DNA of 8,607 nt from Halieaceae bacterium (GTDB lineage Bacteria; Pseudomonadota; Gammaproteobacteria; Pseudomonadales; Halieaceae): assembly GCA_003520285.1 (NCBI GenBank), contig DOVB01000226.1:1-8607 (forward strand), written 5' to 3'. A program made the position numbers and the translations under genes. The notes beneath the pieces were generated by a model. It made no database searches. It had not been told where the DNA came from and saw only the letters and a list, made by a program, of their open reading frames with translations. This document shows positions 1 to 5,495 of the stretch, one piece after another (the stretch's first letter is position 1; every line of letters starts with the position of its first letter).

Positions 1-117
1 CCCGAGCCTCCAATTTTTTCTATATCTCTAGCGATAGTATCGATTAACATTGGTTCATCTTGAGACGATTTTGGGACATCAATGATAGATTGGTGCCTTT
101 TATCATCGGAGGACGGC
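1..117. other. Left-edge stretch without a gene; possible RNA 3' end at the border
   Basis: I see no coding sequence here. The first 12 bases (CCCGAGCCTCCA), followed by a T-rich run, resemble the 3' acceptor end of a tRNA or tmRNA, which is a common attachment site for elements carrying a tyrosine integrase. The integrase fragment starts about 105 bases further on, at the distance and orientation expected for such an element. The rest of the putative RNA would lie outside the window, so this remains a guess. Confidence 0.2.
107..113 (+). promoter_or_regulatory. Ribosome binding site of the integrase fragment
   Basis: CGGAGGA lies four bases upstream of the ATG at 118. It favours 118 over the in-frame ATG at 82, and the protein from 118 begins with the typical MATITKRG opening of phage integrases. 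Confidence 0.6.
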
Positions 118-402
118 ATGGCAACGATCACAAAACGTGGCAGAGGTTATCAAGTAAAAATTCGCAAGACTGATCCCTATGGCAAATTTCAGCAGATCAG
201 TAGAGTTTTCCAACTCAGGCGTGATGCCGATCGATGGGCTAGAGAAACTGAAGCTTCTATTGATAGGGGGGATTATGGGAAGGTAAGCGAACGTATGTGG
301 CTATCGTTAGTTGAGGACTACTTGACGGCGTATGGCGATTCTAGCGAAAAGGTTAGAGTACAAGATGTCGCTGCTCGACGAAAACATCTGATTAGTTTTT
401 GA
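118..402 (+). pseudogene. Truncated tyrosine-type site-specific integrase (N-terminal fragment)
   Basis: This is a 94-residue remnant of a phage or genomic-island tyrosine recombinase. Residues 1 to about 60 (opening MATITKRGRGYQVKI, then the segment DADRWARETEASIDRG) match the usual N-terminal segment of these integrases: a short beta-rich arm-binding part followed by the 'K/R-DA-x-WA-x-x-x-E' helix. The segment LSLVEDYLTAYG, from about residue 68, begins the SAM-like core-binding domain. The frame then stops. Relatives are roughly 300-350 residues long, so the rest of the core-binding domain and the whole catalytic domain (R-H-R-Y) are missing. I could not find them in the other plus-strand frames just downstream. 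The sequence after the stop is instead the remnant of an unrelated desaturase on the other strand. I infer a broken gene left by deletion of an integrated element. Expression as a stand-alone DNA-binding peptide cannot be excluded. Confidence 0.75.
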
Positions 403-425
403 CTATGCAGGATCAGCTGGCATCT

Positions 426-596
426 TCAGAATAGGCGGTTTATGCTTCTTATACTCAGCCCGAGGGAAAAGGCAATCAGCGCCCAATCGCTAAACACAAT
501 CCACCAAGCTTCGCTGTCCCGACGTTGGGTGACCTCGGCTAATTGCGTTGGGCTCAGATAATCTATAGGCGCAGTATAGAGATCAGCCTGTTGCGG
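426..596 (-). pseudogene. Fatty acid desaturase remnant (N-terminal fragment)
   Basis: Read on the minus strand, this open stretch of 56 codons has no ATG and is bounded upstream by a TGA at 597-599. It encodes a peptide containing DYLSPTQLAEVTQRRD, then SEAWWIVFSDWALIAFSLGLS. That pattern, an acidic-polar 'L-S-x-x-x-L-x-x-x-x-x-R-x-D' start followed by the first hydrophobic helix, is typical of the N-terminus of membrane fatty acid desaturases (FA_desaturase family). The frame ends at 426 immediately after the first helix, before any of the three histidine boxes, so the piece cannot be active. The start region also seems damaged: a TTG at 600 followed by ACC GCA ACA lies in a different frame. 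The assignment rests on pattern recognition of a short segment. If it is right, a lipid-modifying gene once stood divergently from the lipid operon that starts at 746. Confidence 0.45.
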
Positions 597-599
597 TCA

Positions 600-745
600 A
601 GGCGACTGATATTGGCCGTTTTTGAGGTTAGAGTTTTTCAGATTCTAGATTGCGGTTTGTTCATTGTCCCTCTAGGCTGAGGAGGGGCGGGTAAGTGAGC
701 GGGGCGACTAAACCAATGATGCTGGATTGATAGGTTGTTTGAGGC
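600..745. other. Leader region of the lipid operon
   Basis: No gene longer than a mini-ORF is visible. I could not assign a convincing sigma-70 or ECF-type promoter, nor an obvious palindromic operator. The clearest signal is a strong GGAGG at 681-685, which sits nine bases before a GTG at 695 and about 60 bases before the flavoprotein ATG. The flavoprotein start itself has only GAGG one base upstream, which is too close to serve as a normal ribosome binding site. Confidence 0.4.
695..730 (+). CDS. Possible 11-codon leader peptide
   Basis: GTG at 695 is preceded by GGAGG (681-685) at nine bases' distance and opens a frame reading MSGATKPMMLD before TGA at 728-730. It lies in the same frame as the flavoprotein starting at 746, separated from it by TGA (728), TAG (731) and TGA (740). 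It may be a translated leader whose ribosomes re-initiate at 746, which would explain the poor ribosome binding site there. It could equally be a chance match. No attenuator hairpin was evident. Confidence 0.2.
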   Translation: MSGATKPMMLD

Positions 746-1972
746 ATGAAGCTAGTAGCAGTGATAGGAGGAGGCATCGCCGGACTTACGGCGGCTTATT
801 ACCTAAGAAATCGGTGTCAGGTCACTGTATTCGAAGCCAATGATTATCTGGGCGGCCACACCCAAACCCATGAGATTTTCGTAGACAATAAAATAGTGGC
901 GGTCGATACGGGATTTATCGTTTACAACGATCGCACTTATCCAAATTTTGAAGCCTTATTAGCGTCACTCGGTTGTGAAGGCCAACCTACAGAGATGAGC
1001 TTCAGCCTGAAGCGGCCAGGGTTCGAATACAACGGACATAATTTGCGAACGCTGTTTGCGCAAAAACGCAATGTCTTGAGACCAAAGTTCTGGCGAATGC
1101 TTTTTGATATTGTGCGGTTTAATCGATTGGCAAAATCCATAGAGTCGTCAAGCCAGGAATCCCTTGGTGATTTTGTCGCGCGCTGTGGTTTTGGTGTGGG
1201 CTTTATTGAAGATTACTTAATACCCATGGCCGCCGCAATTTGGTCTACGGGTGATGCGCAGATTCGCTCCTTTCCAATCGGGATGCTGGCCCAATTTTTT
1301 CATCACCATGGTCTTTTGGATTTAAAAGATAGACCTCAATGGTATGTGATCAAAGGAGGGTCCAACCGCTATGTACAGTTGCTCGAACGCCAATTACAGA
1401 CGGTTCGGCTAAACGCTGAGGTTACAGCTGTCAGTCGCATGCCAGATCGCGTGGAAGTGACTGCCGCCGGGCAAACAGAAAATTTTGATGAGGTGATTAT
1501 TGCTTGTCATAGCCCCGAGGCGTTGGCGATGCTCAAAGATCCGTCCCCAGAAGAAAAATCAGTACTCGGTGCAATGCGGTTTTGTGAAAACACTGTGACG
1601 CTGCATCAGGATGTCCAAGTGATGCCGCGACATTTAGCAGCGTGGGCTAGCTGGAATTATCATGGACTGGCAGGAGGCAGCAAGACTGCGCTGACCTACT
1701 ATATGAATCGTTTGCAAGGCTTTGCATCAAAGCTACCCGTACTCGTGACCCTAAATGATTTGGGTGATATTGCTGAGAATAGGATTATCAAGCGGCTGGT
1801 TTATCAGCACCCGATCTTTGATGTGGGCATGGTCGAGGCTCAAGGCCGTCACCATGAGATATCGGGTATCAATAGAACCCATTACTGCGGGGCCTATTGG
1901 CGATATGGCTTCCATGAGGACGGTGTGTTGAGCGGCCTTCGCGTGGTGGAAGCGTTGGAGCATCGCTTGTGA
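746..1972 (+). CDS. FAD-dependent oxidoreductase of the COG2907 family (acyl-chain modification operon)
   Basis: This is a 408-residue cytosolic or membrane-peripheral flavoprotein of the amine-oxidase/phytoene-desaturase-like fold. The Rossmann FAD motif GGGIAGL is at residues 8-14, and the ribose-binding glutamate is at the end of strand two (VFEAN, E30), followed by YLGGHTQ. The conserved V-x-GGS-x-x-YV segment is around 202-210, and the C-terminal FAD-contacting CGAYWRYGFHEDG is at 381-393. The length is normal and the protein looks intact. COG2907 members recur beside DUF1365 and CFA-type methyltransferases. In that setting they are thought to oxidise or desaturate acyl chains of membrane phospholipids, but the exact reaction here is unknown. 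By context it is a candidate for a desaturation or oxidation step like those in furan fatty acid synthesis. The start is fixed by an in-frame TGA at 740-742, and the ribosome binding site is poor. Its stop overlaps the next start (GTGA), so it heads a translationally coupled operon. Confidence 0.93.
   Translation: MKLVAVIGGGIAGLTAAYYLRNRCQVTVFEANDYLGGHTQTHEIFVDNKIVAVDTGFIVYNDRTYPNFEALLASLGCEGQPTEMSFSLKRPGFEYNGHNLRTLFAQKRNVLRPKFWRMLFDIVRFNRLAKSIESSSQESLGDFVARCGFGVGFIEDYLIPMAAAIWSTGDAQIRSFPIGMLAQFFHHHGLLDLKDRPQWYVIKGGSNRYVQLLERQLQTVRLNAEVTAVSRMPDRVEVTAAGQTENFDEVIIACHSPEALAMLKDPSPEEKSVLGAMRFCENTVTLHQDVQVMPRHLAAWASWNYHGLAGGSKTALTYYMNRLQGFASKLPVLVTLNDLGDIAENRIIKRLVYQHPIFDVGMVEAQGRHHEISGINRTHYCGAYWRYGFHEDGVLSGLRVVEALEHRL
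1957..1960 (+). promoter_or_regulatory. Ribosome binding site of the DUF1365 gene
   Basis: GGAG, inside the end of the flavoprotein gene, lies eight bases before the GTG at 1969. It supports GTG as the true start and hence the 4-base GTGA overlap. Confidence 0.55.
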
Positions 1973-2706
1973 TTCGAGACGGTATTTATAGAGGCCAAAT
2001 ATGGCATCGTCGTCAGCTGACTATAGAACATCGGTTCGGTTTTGAACATGCGATGTTCTACTGCGATTTAGCATTGATCTCAGAGGTCTGTCAGCGTTCT
2101 AAATTGATATCTGAGGGGGCTTTTAATGCCATTAGTTTCTATCGTTCAGATTACCTGCCGAGTGAACGCCCGTTGCGAGACACCGTGATAGAGCTGATTT
2201 TTCAACAGACTGGCAAACGCTTTGCGGGACGAATTTGCCTCCTGGCAAACTGGCGCTCGTTCGGCATTGTTATGAATCCCATCACTTTGTTTTATTGCAG
2301 CGAGGAAAATGATCTGCAGTTTGTTGTCGTGGAGGTGCACAATACACCTTGGAATGAACGTCATGTTTACGTGCTAGATTGTCAATCGCCGCTAGCAGCA
2401 GACAAGGCGTTTCATGTTTCACCTTTTATGCCGATGGAAATGGTGTATCACTTTGAACTACCTCAGCCTGATCAGGAGTGCAAAGTGGTGATACAGTCAC
2501 TGAAAGATGAGGCGGTGGTTTTTAGTGCTGGATTGCAGCTATGCTCTGAGCCGATGACAGCCGATAACATTCGACGGTTTGCGCTCAGCTATCCCTTTAT
2601 GGCAGCTCGAGTCGTTGGCAAGATATATTGGCAGGCGTTGTTGTTATGGTTGAGGCGCGTGCCATTTTATTCTCATCCCCAGAAAAGCACGAAGGCATCG
2701 CTATGA
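1969..2706 (+). CDS. DUF1365 family protein
   Basis: This is a complete 245-residue member of DUF1365, a family without an established biochemical function that accompanies COG2907 flavoproteins and CFA-like methyltransferases. Family hallmarks are easy to see: the N-terminal YRGQIWHRR (7-15) leading to HRFGFEHAMFYCDL (21-34); GRICLLANWRSFG near 87-99 and MNPITLFYC (102-110); VEVHNTPWNERH (121-132); AFHVSPFMPM (147-156); and the C-terminal amphipathic YWQALLLWLRRVPFYSHP (220-237), which may sit on the membrane surface. Several conserved histidines (13, 21, 124, 149, 161) could bind metal or take part in catalysis, but that is inference. It starts with GTG overlapping the previous stop and ends in an ATGA overlap with the methyltransferase. 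It therefore probably acts in the same pathway, perhaps in the oxidation or oxygen-insertion step. I see no truncation or missing motif. Confidence 0.92.
   Translation: MIRDGIYRGQIWHRRQLTIEHRFGFEHAMFYCDLALISEVCQRSKLISEGAFNAISFYRSDYLPSERPLRDTVIELIFQQTGKRFAGRICLLANWRSFGIVMNPITLFYCSEENDLQFVVVEVHNTPWNERHVYVLDCQSPLAADKAFHVSPFMPMEMVYHFELPQPDQECKVVIQSLKDEAVVFSAGLQLCSEPMTADNIRRFALSYPFMAARVVGKIYWQALLLWLRRVPFYSHPQKSTKASL
2691..2695 (+). promoter_or_regulatory. Ribosome binding site of the first methyltransferase
   Basis: GAAGG is seven bases before the ATG at 2703. It selects this start over the upstream in-frame ATG at 2628, which would add 25 residues that overlap DUF1365 coding sequence and have no family counterpart. 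Confidence 0.6.
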
Positions 2707-3968
2707 AAGTCGAAAGTCAACAAACCCAATCTATATTTCGCACTTCATTAGTTTCCCAAGGATTTTGGCGGCGACAAGTATTGAAGACTTTGGCGCAGAT
2801 TCAGGTTGGCCGATTGCAGTTCTACGAACATGAGCATTTGCTGCTAGAGGTAGGGCAAGACGAAAATGAACAAACTGCACGCGTCAATGTAAGATCCGAG
2901 GCGACTTATCGGGCGATTGCGTTGGGCGGAGCAATTGGTGCAGCAGAAGCTTATATGGATGGCGATTGGGAGAGCCCTGACTTGTTGCTGGTATTGGAGC
3001 TTTTTCTTCGTAATCGCCAAGTGCTTGAGGCGTTAGGCTCGAGGTGGGTTTGGTTGCGAAAACCGATGTTGCAATTTCAGCATTGGATGAATCGCGACAC
3101 CGAAGCCCAGAGTAAGCGTAACATCGCAAAGCATTACGATCTGGGAAACGCCTTTTTCGAGAAATTTTTAGATGAGACGATGATGTATTCCTCCGGCTAC
3201 TTTTCAAATCCTGAGGCATCTATGCGGGAAGCCTCAGTTAAAAAATTGGATTTGATTTGTCAGAAACTGCGTCTATCTAAAGACGATCACGTTATTGAGA
3301 TTGGCAGCGGGTGGGGTGGATTTGCGTGTCATGCGGCCCACAAGTATGGCTGCAAAGTTACCACCACAACGATATCAGAGGCGCAGTTTGAACGAACTCA
3401 GGAAAGGGTTGAGGCCCTTGGTCTCCAGGACCGAGTGACCATATTGAAGCAAGACTACAGACGCCTTGAAGGGCGCTTCGATAAATTGGTATCCATCGAA
3501 ATGATCGAAGCGGTAGGGCTCTCGTATCTCCCCCAATTCTTTGAGGTCTGCGCCCGCTTACTTAAGCCGGGCGGTGAGATGTTACTGCAGGCAATTACCA
3601 TCGCAGAGCAGCGATTCGAGGCGGCAAAGCGATCAGTTGATTTTATTCAGCGTTACATCTTTCCTGGTGGCGCCCTTGCGAGTGTAGCGGAGTTAACAAG
3701 GGTCAGTGCAGGAGCCGGGCCTGGGCTTAGGGTCTATGCCTTAGAGGACATCACCCCGCACTATGCTTTGACGATGGCGGGGTGGCGGGCCATGTTCGAA
3801 CGTAATGTAGAACCTATTACAGCCCTAGGTATGTCGGATACTTTTTTGCGCATGTGGCGTTACTACTTCTGCTACTGCGAAGCAGGTTTTCGTCAACGAG
3901 CGATAGGCTGTGTGCAGATGCAGTTTCACCTGCCCGATTTCACTTTCGAGCTGCTTGATAGTGAGTAA
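2703..3968 (+). CDS. Cyclopropane-fatty-acyl-phospholipid synthase family methyltransferase (UfaM-like candidate)
   Basis: This 421-residue SAM-dependent methyltransferase of the CFA synthase family (COG2230) is expected to methylate double bonds of unsaturated acyl chains already in membrane phospholipids. The N-terminal roughly 130 residues form the CFA-type lipid-binding domain (EAYMDGDWESPD, 82-93). The catalytic part starts at HYDLGNAFF (144-152), with the SAM motif EIGSGWGG at 199-206, SIEMIEAVG at 264-272, LKPGG at 287-291, LLQAITI at 294-300 and IFPGG at 319-323. By eye alignment with E. coli CFA synthase, the bicarbonate ligands Cys139 and His266 are replaced by Ser164 (YSSGYF) and Gln296, while Glu239, Ile268 and Tyr317 are kept as Glu269, Ile298 and Tyr354. 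This hints that the product may be a methylated alkene rather than a cyclopropane. The ATG overlaps the DUF1365 stop (ATGA), and the end overlaps the second methyltransferase by eight bases. Confidence 0.93.
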   Translation: MKVESQQTQSIFRTSLVSQGFWRRQVLKTLAQIQVGRLQFYEHEHLLLEVGQDENEQTARVNVRSEATYRAIALGGAIGAAEAYMDGDWESPDLLLVLELFLRNRQVLEALGSRWVWLRKPMLQFQHWMNRDTEAQSKRNIAKHYDLGNAFFEKFLDETMMYSSGYFSNPEASMREASVKKLDLICQKLRLSKDDHVIEIGSGWGGFACHAAHKYGCKVTTTTISEAQFERTQERVEALGLQDRVTILKQDYRRLEGRFDKLVSIEMIEAVGLSYLPQFFEVCARLLKPGGEMLLQAITIAEQRFEAAKRSVDFIQRYIFPGGALASVAELTRVSAGAGPGLRVYALEDITPHYALTMAGWRAMFERNVEPITALGMSDTFLRMWRYYFCYCEAGFRQRAIGCVQMQFHLPDFTFELLDSE

Positions 3969-4986
3969 ATTAATTGATGCTGCGGAAAAGGGCTGGATCC
4001 CAGATGGTTTGTTGCGAATCGCTATGCGGCGATTGCTGAAAAAACGGTTAGTCCAAGACCGGGTAAACGCAACCAAAGCTGGTAAGGCGCGATTTGTTGA
4101 AGAAATGCGCCGCTCCCCCCTTGCGGTCGCGACTGATGATGCCAATGATCAGCACTATGAAGTTCCTACTGCGGTTTTCGAGCACATGTTAGGTCCAAGA
4201 TTAAAATATAGCGCCTCCCTGTATAGCTCAGAGGATGCAACTTTGGCTGAAGCAGAGGACGCTATGTTGGCTTTGACTGTTGACAGAGCGCAGTTAGCCG
4301 AGGGCCAGCAAATACTAGAGCTGGGATGTGGTTGGGGTTCTCTGACGCTGTATATGGCAGCGCAATTCCCGAATAGTCAGATTACCGCAGTGAGCAATTC
4401 GGCATCTCAAAAAGCCTATATTGACGCCAAGGCAGCGCTGCTAGGTTATAAGAATTTAACGGTCATCACCGAGGACATGAATGCATTTGAAAGGTCATCA
4501 GGGTTTGATCGTGTCGTCTCTATCGAGATGTTCGAACACATGAGAAACTATGAAGCCTTGTTCGAGCGCATTGGGTCTTGGTTAAAACCCGATGGATTAT
4601 TGTTCTTTCATATTTTTTGTCACCGAGAACAACCCTACTTTTTCGAAGAACAGTCCGACGATGACTGGATGGCGAAACACTTTTTTACGGGTGGGCTAAT
4701 GCCTTCGTTAGATTTACCCCGTCACTTTGAGGGTACGCTCATCGAGCGTAATTTTTGGCAGGTCAATGGCCAGCATTATGCTCGTACCTGTCGGGACTGG
4801 CTTGCGAATTTAGATGACAATCGCCGAGCAATTATCGATGCACTTGATGATTCCGAACATCCAGATGCTGGCGTCATTCAATGGCAACGGTGGCGCATGT
4901 TTGTTATGGCCTGCCAAGAGCTGTTTGCTTATCAGGGCGGCGAAACTTGGTTCGTGGCACATTATTTATATCAAAAGCGCGGTTGA
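3961..4986 (+). CDS. Second SAM-dependent methyltransferase, CFA/coclaurine N-methyltransferase-like (FufM candidate)
   Basis: This is a 341-residue class I methyltransferase of the same superfamily as the preceding protein, but without the N-terminal CFA lipid-binding domain. The opening GWIPDGLLRIAMRRLLKKRL (11-30) is a basic amphipathic helix that could dock on membranes. The catalytic domain has QHYEVPTAVFE (64-74), the SAM motif LELGCGWGS (119-127), SIEMFEHMRNYE (187-198), HIFCH (217-221) and FFTGGLMPS (241-249). The FEHM-x-NYE pattern with its Glu-His pair (E192, H193) matches the active site of plant coclaurine N-methyltransferases, yet bacterial relatives beside COG2907/DUF1365 genes are more likely to act on lipids. 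I chose GTG 3961 because the family N-terminus begins there. The longer reading from ATG 3910 runs entirely over the upstream gene. The ribosome binding site is weak, so coupling through the 8-base overlap is likely. A second methylation of an acyl product, as FufM does for dimethyl furan fatty acids, is a hypothesis. The reaction is not proven by sequence. Confidence 0.9.
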   Translation: MSKLIDAAEKGWIPDGLLRIAMRRLLKKRLVQDRVNATKAGKARFVEEMRRSPLAVATDDANDQHYEVPTAVFEHMLGPRLKYSASLYSSEDATLAEAEDAMLALTVDRAQLAEGQQILELGCGWGSLTLYMAAQFPNSQITAVSNSASQKAYIDAKAALLGYKNLTVITEDMNAFERSSGFDRVVSIEMFEHMRNYEALFERIGSWLKPDGLLFFHIFCHREQPYFFEEQSDDDWMAKHFFTGGLMPSLDLPRHFEGTLIERNFWQVNGQHYARTCRDWLANLDDNRRAIIDALDDSEHPDAGVIQWQRWRMFVMACQELFAYQGGETWFVAHYLYQKRG

Positions 4987-5080
4987 TCTGACCAAGCGCC
5001 CCGATATCGAGTCCACGGTGGGGTCGCGGCTTGAATTAATCGGTGAAGTTCAGGGATGAAATTTTAGGCTTTGATTGCTG

Positions 5081-5129
5081 CCTATCTATCTTTATCTATC
5101 GCTATCTCAATCTCTATCGATCGCTATCG
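5081..5129 (+). repeat. Cluster of CTATC short repeats
   Basis: CTATC occurs six times exactly in 47 bases (starting at 5082, 5086, 5096, 5102, 5114 and 5124), with near copies TTATC (5092) and CAATC (5108). Spacing is 4, 10, 6, 12 and 10 bases, so it is a degenerate array rather than a clean tandem repeat. The plus strand is strongly pyrimidine-biased. It lies about 95 bases after the last gene of the lipid operon. Function unknown; slipped-strand expansion or a remnant low-complexity tract are simple explanations. Confidence 0.6.
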
Positions 5130-5324
5130 TATTGAAATCCCCGCCCCGAAAGTGCAACGCGCTGCTATTTGAGCTGCTCTTTTTGCGTCTTGTTGTCGAT
5201 CCTCAGTCGCAATTTGCAGCTGAGAATAAGCCCATTAGCCTAGTTTTGGGCGAGGTCTTGAGGCTCGGGATTTGGTAGTAGAAATGCAAGAGGATACACA
5301 AAGCGCTCTGGTCTAAATCTGTCG

Positions 5325-5355
5325 AAGCCTTGATGAATCCCTTCATCCCTGGCTT
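5325..5355. repeat. Imperfect inverted repeat (hairpin)
   Basis: AAGCC (5325-5329) pairs with GGCTT (5351-5355), and GATGAA (5332-5337) pairs with TTCATC (5342-5347) around a four-base TCCC loop. The two stems are separated by a small internal loop (TT against CCT). A further GGTCT (5310-5314) matches AGACC (5380-5384) outside it. No T-run follows on either strand, so it is not a standard intrinsic terminator. It could stabilise the 3' end of the minus-strand transcript or be part of a degraded repeat element. Confidence 0.45.
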
Positions 5356-5495
5356 TGGAAGGTTGTCTGTGCGGTAACCAGACCCAATGAGTGCATCTAC
5401 TATCAGAGTTTGACCAAAAAGGTGCTCGCAGATGCGAAAGGCGCTGAAGTTAAATTTGCCTGCTGGTTCACCAGAACTCGTATGAATCATCGGGC

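Larger units (their letters stand above)
4987..5495. other. Intergenic stretch between convergent operons; no recognisable gene
   Basis: Open frames on both strands here look like noise: none has a ribosome binding site or a recognised family. A weak hairpin directly follows the last operon gene: AAGC 4994-4997 pairs with GCTT 5029-5032 and CCCC 4999-5002 with GGGG 5020-5023. It lacks a T-run, so it is at best a poor terminator. The CTATC cluster and a second inverted repeat are listed separately. A start-less minus-strand frame (5240-5449) has a plausible amino-acid composition but no family I can name. Because both neighbouring operons end toward this stretch and the minus-strand one ends in a decayed gene, it is probably eroding former coding DNA. 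Confidence 0.5.

Noticed and set aside
600..745. An ECF-type (RpoE/ChrR-like) or MerR/LitR-type promoter for the lipid operon, expected from related systems.
   Set aside because: I found no convincing TGATCC-like -35 element with a matching -10, and no LitR-like palindrome. Any assignment would be guesswork.
2628..2702. A 25-residue N-terminal extension of the first methyltransferase from ATG 2628.
   Set aside because: It lies wholly over DUF1365 coding sequence, has no ribosome binding site, and the ATG at 2703 has GAAGG at seven bases and an ATGA overlap.
3910..3960. A longer second methyltransferase from ATG 3910.
   Set aside because: These 17 codons translate the end of the upstream gene in another frame, and the family-like N-terminus begins at GTG 3961.
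4987..5059. Codons after the second methyltransferase, in a shifted frame, that look coding-like (DLTKRPDIESTVGSRLELIGE).
   Set aside because: There is no start, ribosome binding site or recognised family, and the methyltransferase already ends with a normal C-terminus. Possibly a tiny remnant of a lost gene, but unsupported.
5260..5269. GAGGCTCGGG, the reverse complement of the first ten bases of the window (CCCGAGCCTC), as a second attachment site.
   Set aside because: Attachment sites flanking an integrated element are direct repeats, but this copy is inverted. Ten bases are too few, and the match ends within one base of the shared 10-mer (CCTCC against CCTCA).
5203..5490. A 95-codon minus-strand frame just after the receptor remnant.
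   Set aside because: It has no ribosome binding site and no recognisable family, and its composition is irregular; probably chance in decaying DNA.
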